Assembly: GCF_000720725.1 (NCBI RefSeq)
Contig: NZ_JOCQ01000015.1
Location: 1 to 64,000 of the forward strand
Direction of reading: 5' to 3'
DNA length: 64,000 nt
DNA from: Streptomyces rimosus subsp. rimosus
GTDB lineage: Bacteria; Actinomycetota; Actinomycetes; Streptomycetales; Streptomycetaceae
Under the pieces are notes generated by a model. The model was not told the origin of the DNA and searched no databases. It saw only the letters and a program-made list of their open reading frames with translations. Position 1 is the first letter of the stretch, and each line of letters begins with the position of its first letter. Shown here piece after piece: positions 59,230 through 64,000 of this stretch. Both the position numbers and the translations under genes were made by a program.

Positions 59230-59331
59230 GGGGAGTTGGCGCGGGACTCGATCCATCCTGCTGCACCGCCTCCCGGACCCGCAGTAGTCTGCCTTGATCG
59301 TTGGCACGGGGGTTCGGAAGGCGGTGTGCGG

Positions 59332-60597
59332 GTGAGCTCGGGCGGGCTGGAGTTGCCCCCTGGTGACGACGGCCATGAAGGCCAGGACGGTCATGAGGGA
59401 CCCGACGGCGGCTCCGCCGACGTCCCGCCCGGGGCGGTGTCCCTGGCCCGGCCGATGGAGATCGGCGCGGAGCTGGACTGGGGCGCCGAGGCCTGGAGCG
59501 AGGTGCGCACGCGCGCGCGGCGGGCCGGGCGCGCCTACATCTGGCTGAACCTCGTCGAACAGCGGCTGCGGGCCGTGGTGGCGGCGGTGCTGTGCCCCGT
59601 CTACGAGCCGGTGCACGGCGACGAGTGGGTGATCGCCGCCGCCGGGCCCACCGGCCAGGAGTGGGTCCAGCGCGCTGTGGCGGTCCGCGAGGTCAGCCGC
59701 CGCAAGGGCTATCTGCTGGACCCCGCCGACGACAACATCCTCAGCTTTCTGACGCTCCCGCAGCTGCGCGAGCTGATGGTGCAGCACTGGCCCTGTTTCG
59801 AGCCGTACTTCGACGACCGGCGGGAGGTGGAGCTGGCCCTGGACGAACTGGAGGTGGCCCGCAACATCGTCTCCCGCAACCGTGCCCTGACCCCCACCGT
59901 CCTCGCCCAGGCGGAGAGGGCCTCCGCCCGGCTGCTGGACATACTGGGCTCCGGCATCGGCACCCGCACCGCCGGACGGCTGCCCATCGACGCCGTCGAG
60001 GACCTGGTCGGCGACCGGTACGCGGACGTCGTCGGCGTACACACCGACCGGGTGCGCCTCCAGCGGCAGCTGCCCGCCGAGGACCTGTTCGGCGGCGCCC
60101 GCCGCCTGGACGCCATCGGCATCGGCCTCAACCTCCTCGTGCAGAACTACTCCGGCCGCCGCATGGTCCGCCTCGCGGAGTCCGGCTGCCGCGTCCGCCT
60201 GCTCTTCCTCAACCCCGCCAGCAGCGCGGTCCGCCGCCGCGAGCGGGAACTGGGCCTGAAGAAGAGCGAGATGAGCCGCTCCATCGAGATGAACATCCTG
60301 CACATGCGGCGCGTGCGGGCCCGGCTGCACGACCCCGGCGCCTTCGAGATCCAGGTCTTCGACGAGACCCCGCGCTTCACGGCCTACCTGGTGGACGGCG
60401 ACGGCCCGGACGGCGTGGCCGTCGTCCAGTCGTACCTGCGCCGCAGCCGCGGCATGGAGTCCCCGGTCCTGGTCCTGCGCGGCGGCGGCCGCGAGGTGCT
60501 GCGCCAGGGAGCGGACCGGGAGGACGATCACGGCCTTTTCGAGACGTACCGGGAGGAGTTCGAGAACGTTTGGGCGGACAGCCGGCCGGTTTCCTGA
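59332..60597 (+). CDS. SAV2148-family HEPN-domain protein
   Basis: 421 residues from GTG 59332 (GTG 59326 is also possible), with GGAAGGCG upstream. Residues about 40-200 carry the HEPN-like helical domain (AYIWLNLVEQRLRAVVAAVL, VREVSRRKGYLLDPADDN, RELMVQHWPCFEPYFDDRREVELALDELEVARN). The RNRAL-type turn after it (SRNRALTPT) fits the R-x4-6-H region loosely, without a clear histidine, so RNase activity is doubtful. Residues 270-415 resemble a phospholipase-D-like or DUF5919 fold (CRVRLLFLNPASSAVRRRE, FTAYLVDGDG). The protein is highly conserved in Streptomyces; its function is unknown to me. Confidence 0.85.
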   Translation: MSSGGLELPPGDDGHEGQDGHEGPDGGSADVPPGAVSLARPMEIGAELDWGAEAWSEVRTRARRAGRAYIWLNLVEQRLRAVVAAVLCPVYEPVHGDEWVIAAAGPTGQEWVQRAVAVREVSRRKGYLLDPADDNILSFLTLPQLRELMVQHWPCFEPYFDDRREVELALDELEVARNIVSRNRALTPTVLAQAERASARLLDILGSGIGTRTAGRLPIDAVEDLVGDRYADVVGVHTDRVRLQRQLPAEDLFGGARRLDAIGIGLNLLVQNYSGRRMVRLAESGCRVRLLFLNPASSAVRRRERELGLKKSEMSRSIEMNILHMRRVRARLHDPGAFEIQVFDETPRFTAYLVDGDGPDGVAVVQSYLRRSRGMESPVLVLRGGGREVLRQGADREDDHGLFETYREEFENVWADSRPVS

Positions 60598-60624
60598 GGG
60601 GGCCGGCTGGGCCGGGGGCCTCAG
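60594..60624 (+). terminator. Hairpin overlapping the HEPN gene stop
   Basis: CTGAGG (60594-60599) pairs with CCTCAG (60619-60624), with an inner GGCC/GGCC stem. It includes the TGA stop codon at 60595-60597. Confidence 0.55.
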
Positions 60625-60766
60625 GGGCAGGAGGCGTGCTTCCGTTGCGGGAGGGGTTCCGGTGTCGTCCATGGCACTGGCGTAGCAGACGGGGCGGGCA
60701 TGTCACCACTGCGGCAGCCGCGCAGGTGGCGGCCGGTGCGGGCGGGTGGCCGGGTACCGTTGCGGC

Positions 60767-63700
60767 ATGCGATTCGGCGTGCTCGGGCCGGTGGAAGTGC
60801 GGGCGGCGGACGGACGGCCCGTACGGGTACCCGAACGGAAAGTGCGGGCCCTCCTGGCCGCGCTGCTCGCCCACCAGGGGCGGGCCGTCGGCGCCGCCCG
60901 GCTCATCGACGCCCTGTGGGACGAACGGTTGCCGGCCCATCCCACCGGCGCTCTTCAGGCCAAGGTTTCGCAGCTGCGCCGCGCGCTGGAAACGGCCGAA
61001 CCCGGCGGCCGCCTGCTGGTCGCCGCCCGCCCGCCCGGCTACCAGCTGGATGTCGCCGCCGACGCGGTGGACGCCGGCCGGTTCGCCGCGCTGACGGCCC
61101 GCGCGTACGAAAGCCCGGACCCGGCAGAGCGCGCCGCGCTGCTCACCGAGGCGCTGGGCCTGTGGCGCGGTCCGGCCTTCGCCGGGTTCGAGGAGGCGCC
61201 CTTCGCGCGGGCCGCGGCCGACCGCCTGGAGGAACAGCGGCTTACGGCGCTGGAGGAACGGGCCGCGGCGCGGCTGGAGCTGGGCGAGCACGGCCCGCTG
61301 ACCGGCGAACTGGCAGAGCTGGTGGCCCGTCATCCACTGCGTGAACGTTTGTGCGCGCTGCACCTGCGTGCCCTGTACGGCGCGGGGCGCCAGAGCGAGG
61401 CGCTGGCCGCGTACGCCACCCTGCGCGAGCGGCTGGCGGAGGAGCTGGGTGTCGATCCGGGGCCCGAGCTGACCGCCGTCCACCAGGCGATATTGGAGCA
61501 GGACCCCGGGGTGGCGGGCGTGAGGTCCATCGGACGGGAGGTGGGACATCACCCTCCGGCCCGCTCCAGCATGATTGCCCACTCCACTGCTCACCTCACC
61601 GTTGCCCACCCCTCTGCTCACCTCACCGTTTCCCGCCCCGCCGCTGCTGCTTCCCCCACCGTTTCCCGTCCCGCCGCTGCTCCCCGCACCAATCTCCCCG
61701 CCGCTCTCACCGAACTCGTCGGGCGGGACGCCGCGGTACGTGACGTATGCGCGCTCCTGGAGGCGGGCCGGCTGGTGACGCTGACGGGGCCGGGCGGGGT
61801 GGGCAAGACGCGGCTGGCGCTGGAGGCCGCGCAGCGGCTCGCGGACGACTCCGACGGGTTCCGGGACGGCGTCCTGCTGGTTGAGCTGGCGGGGCTCGGG
61901 CGGCCGGGCGGCGCGGACGGGGACCGTACGGCGGCGTGCACGGCCGCGGAACTGGCCGAGGCGGTGCTCGCGGTGCTGGGCGTACGCGAGGGCGCGGCCT
62001 CCGGCCCGGTCGGCGAGCGCCTGGCGGGTGCGGTGCGCGACAAGCGGCTGCTTCTGCTGCTCGACAACTGCGAACACGTCGTCGACGCGGTCGCCGAGGT
62101 CACGGCGGGCCTGCTGGCAGCCGCGCCCGGCCTGCGGGTGCTGGCGACCAGCCAGGAACTGCTCGGGCTGGCAGGCGAGCGGGTCTGGCCGGTGCCGCCC
62201 CTGGAACAGGCCGACGCCATCGCCCTCTTCGCAGCGCGCGCGGCGGCCACCGCCCCCGGCTTCGCCCTGGACGCACTGGACGCACTGGATGCCCTGGACC
62301 CTCGGGGCGAGAGCAACGCGGCGGCGGTCGCGGACATCTGCCGCCGCCTCGACGGCATTCCGCTCGCGCTGGAACTGGCCGCGACCCGCGTACGGGCCCT
62401 CGGCGTGCGGGAGCTGAGCGCGCGGCTGGACGACCGGTTCCGGCTGCTGGGCGCGGGCCGCCGCGGGGCGCCGCCGCGTCAGCAGACCCTGCGCGCGATG
62501 ATCGACTGGAGCTGGGAGCTGCTGTCCGCCGACGAACGGACCGTCCTGCGGCGGCTCGCCGTGCACGCTGACGGCTGCACGCTCCGGGCGGCCGAGGAGG
62601 TGTGCGCGGGCGGCGGCGTACGGTCAGGGGACGTGGCAGCTCTGCTGGCGCGGCTGGTGGACCGCTCCCTGGTGGTGGTTGCGGAGGGCCCGCGCCGCCC
62701 GCGTTACCGGCTGCTGGAGTCGGTGGCCGCGTACAGCCTCGAACGGCTCCGCGAGGCGGGCGAGTGGGAGGCGGTACGGCGGCGCCACAGCGTCCACCAC
62801 ACCGCGCTGGCCGAACGCGCGGAACCCTTCCTGTACGGCACAGGGCAGCGCGAATGGCTGGCACGGCTCGACGCGGAGACCGCCAACCTGCGTGCGGCCC
62901 TGGACAACGCGGTCCAGGAGGGTGCGGCGGAGCGCGCGCTGCGCCTGGTCAACGCCCTGTCCTGGTACTGGTTCCTGCGCGGCCGCCTCGGCGAGGCGGG
63001 TCGCGCGCTGGCGACGGCGCTGGACGCGGCGGCCTCCTCCTCCGTACCCGACGGGCTGCGCCTGCGGGCCATGGTCTGGCAGGTCGGCATGGCCTCGCTG
63101 GCAGGCAGCGACACCGATCCGGTGGCCCGGGCCGACGCCGTACTGAAGCAGTACGCGCCTGAGGCCGGCGACCAGGCGACCGTCGACCCGGCCGGTCACG
63201 CCTGGGCCCTGTGGTTCCTGACCTACGCCCAGGTCGGTCTGGGGGACCCGGCAGTCGCCCGCGAACGGCTGTCGCGCGCGCTGACGGCCTTCCGGGCGCT
63301 GGGCGACCGCTGGGGGACGGCAGCCGTCCTCAGCAGCCGCGCCCAGGGCCAGTACGCGGCTCCCGGCGCCGTGCGTGAAGGGCTTGCGGCGCGCCGGCGG
63401 GATGCCGAGGAAAGCGCGGTCCTCTTCCGGGAACTGGGCGACCGGTGGGGCCAGTTGCAGGCGGCCGAAGTGCTCGGGACGCTCGCCGAGATCAGCGGCG
63501 ACTACGGCCGCGCCGCCCGGCTGCACCGGGACGGCCTGTGCGGCGCCGAGGAACTGGGCCTGTGGATCCAGGCGTCGTACAAGCACTCCGGCCTCGGCCG
63601 CATCGCCCTGCTGACCGGCGACCTGGAGGCGGCGCGCGAACACCACGAACGGGGACTGCGGCTGGCCGCCGAGCAGTCGCACCGGCGCGGCGAGATGTTC

Positions 63701-64000
63701 GCCGAGACGGGCCTGGGCATCGGCGCCCGGCGCGCGGGCCGCCTCGACGACGCCGAACGGCACCACGCGCGCTGGCTGGAGTGGTGCCGCAGCCGGGACG
63801 GCGACCCGGGTACGGCCCTGATCCTGGCCGAATTGGGCTTCACGGCCGAACTGCGCGGTGACGCCGAAGCGGCCCGCCGCCTCCACCTCGACGGCTACGA
63901 GGCGGCCCGCGCCACCGGCGACCCACGTGCGGTGGCCCTCGCCCTGGAAGGCCTGGCCGGCGCCCGATCCCTCTCCGGCCACCCCACCCACGCCGCCCGC
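60767..64000 (+). CDS. SARP/AfsR-type regulator with NB-ARC and TPR domains (3' end outside window)
   Basis: Open for 1078 codons to the window edge. OmpR-type DNA-binding domain about 1-95 (MRFGVLGPVEVRAADG, VSQLRRALE, GYQLDV), bacterial transcriptional activation domain 96-245, a His/Ser/Pro linker with short repeats (AHLTVAHPSAHLTVSRP), then an NB-ARC-like ATPase: Walker A GPGGVGKT (341-348), Walker B LLLLLDNCEH (428-437), GLPLAL-like GIPLALELAA. TPR-like helices follow from about 700. Such regulators activate secondary-metabolite genes. No Shine-Dalgarno precedes ATG 60767; a TACCGT box ends 6 bases before it, so it may be leaderless. Any target cluster lies beyond the window. Confidence 0.93.
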   Translation, partial: MRFGVLGPVEVRAADGRPVRVPERKVRALLAALLAHQGRAVGAARLIDALWDERLPAHPTGALQAKVSQLRRALETAEPGGRLLVAARPPGYQLDVAADAVDAGRFAALTARAYESPDPAERAALLTEALGLWRGPAFAGFEEAPFARAAADRLEEQRLTALEERAAARLELGEHGPLTGELAELVARHPLRERLCALHLRALYGAGRQSEALAAYATLRERLAEELGVDPGPELTAVHQAILEQDPGVAGVRSIGREVGHHPPARSSMIAHSTAHLTVAHPSAHLTVSRPAAAASPTVSRPAAAPRTNLPAALTELVGRDAAVRDVCALLEAGRLVTLTGPGGVGKTRLALEAAQRLADDSDGFRDGVLLVELAGLGRPGGADGDRTAACTAAELAEAVLAVLGVREGAASGPVGERLAGAVRDKRLLLLLDNCEHVVDAVAEVTAGLLAAAPGLRVLATSQELLGLAGERVWPVPPLEQADAIALFAARAAATAPGFALDALDALDALDPRGESNAAAVADICRRLDGIPLALELAATRVRALGVRELSARLDDRFRLLGAGRRGAPPRQQTLRAMIDWSWELLSADERTVLRRLAVHADGCTLRAAEEVCAGGGVRSGDVAALLARLVDRSLVVVAEGPRRPRYRLLESVAAYSLERLREAGEWEAVRRRHSVHHTALAERAEPFLYGTGQREWLARLDAETANLRAALDNAVQEGAAERALRLVNALSWYWFLRGRLGEAGRALATALDAAASSSVPDGLRLRAMVWQVGMASLAGSDTDPVARADAVLKQYAPEAGDQATVDPAGHAWALWFLTYAQVGLGDPAVARERLSRALTAFRALGDRWGTAAVLSSRAQGQYAAPGAVREGLAARRRDAEESAVLFRELGDRWGQLQAAEVLGTLAEISGDYGRAARLHRDGLCGAEELGLWIQASYKHSGLGRIALLTGDLEAAREHHERGLRLAAEQSHRRGEMFAETGLGIGARRAGRLDDAERHHARWLEWCRSRDGDPGTALILAELGFTAELRGDAEAARRLHLDGYEAARATGDPRAVALALEGLAGARSLSGHPTHAAR

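Noticed and set aside
60377..62566. 729-codon leftward frame opposite the SARP gene
   Set aside because: Antisense shadow; the rightward frame has complete SARP and NB-ARC motifs.
1..64000. tRNA genes, rRNA, integrase, transposase or attachment sites
   Set aside because: None recognised by eye. The accessory block at 28-40.6 kb has no flanking repeats or recombinase, so I do not call a mobile element.

Overview
The window is very GC-rich, densely coding, almost free of long gaps, and uses many GTG starts and a few TTG starts. Its genes include hemY-hemQ of the coproporphyrin-dependent haem route, an AfsR-type regulator, an SAV2148-like HEPN protein, darcynin, DUF4349 and TIGR04222 proteins, and trehalose/glycogen genes. 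Together they point to a Streptomyces chromosome or a close relative. I saw no rRNA, tRNA, CRISPR array or insertion sequence.

Layout. 1-3.8 kb: the 5' end of a beta-ketoadipyl-CoA-type thiolase, a DUF4349 lipoprotein, and the hemY-hemQ pair. 3.8-10.4 kb: a secreted TAP-type peptidase, DUF1996 and DUF4142 secreted proteins, then a two-gene unit of a DUF692 (MNIO-type) enzyme and a TIGR04222 membrane protein with a Cys/Gly/Ser-rich tail. 10.7-21.6 kb: housekeeping and accessory genes (LysE exporter, NERD-like protein, LysR/darcynin, PTH2-like protein, AIM24, a small ABC pair, PhoX, ZapE, a RibD-type reductase, a Usp-like protein). 21.6-25.9 kb: a MacB-like ABC transporter divergent from a NarL-type two-component system. 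26-27.9 kb: murC and msrB.

28.0-40.6 kb is an accessory block that I read as a predicted conflict/signalling system. Two rightward genes share a Gly/Asn-rich motif of about 20 residues resembling bacterial amyloid signalling sequences: a two-TM protein with the motif at its C-terminus and a 109-residue helical protein with it at its N-terminus. They converge, 28 bp apart, on a leftward operon of at least seven genes with mostly overlapping junctions: an Fn3-like protein, a zinc-ribbon P-loop GTPase, a GAP1-like protein, a second membrane-anchored zinc-ribbon GTPase, a 44-residue TM protein found here, a vWA protein, a PP2C phosphatase and a Ser/Thr kinase with zinc ribbon. The last three form a TerY-P-like triad.

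40.7-51.6 kb: metallophosphoesterase, PucR regulator, PfpI-like protein, treZ, a decayed GNAT pseudogene, a DUF1707-FHA protein, a small P-loop kinase, lpd with a divergent LysR regulator, and an M55 D-aminopeptidase preceded by 37-bp repeats. 51.7-56.7 kb: treY and glgX, which with treZ supply trehalose from alpha-glucan. 56.9-59.2 kb: two secreted proteins that look like a copper amine oxidase split into two polypeptides. 59.3-64 kb: the HEPN protein and a SARP/NB-ARC/TPR regulator running off the window end.

The two most interesting places are the DUF692 plus Cys-rich-tail pair (7966-10340) and the kinase/phosphatase/vWA/double-GTPase block with its amyloid-like partners (28028-40556). All functional statements rest on sequence patterns read by eye; no database search was run.
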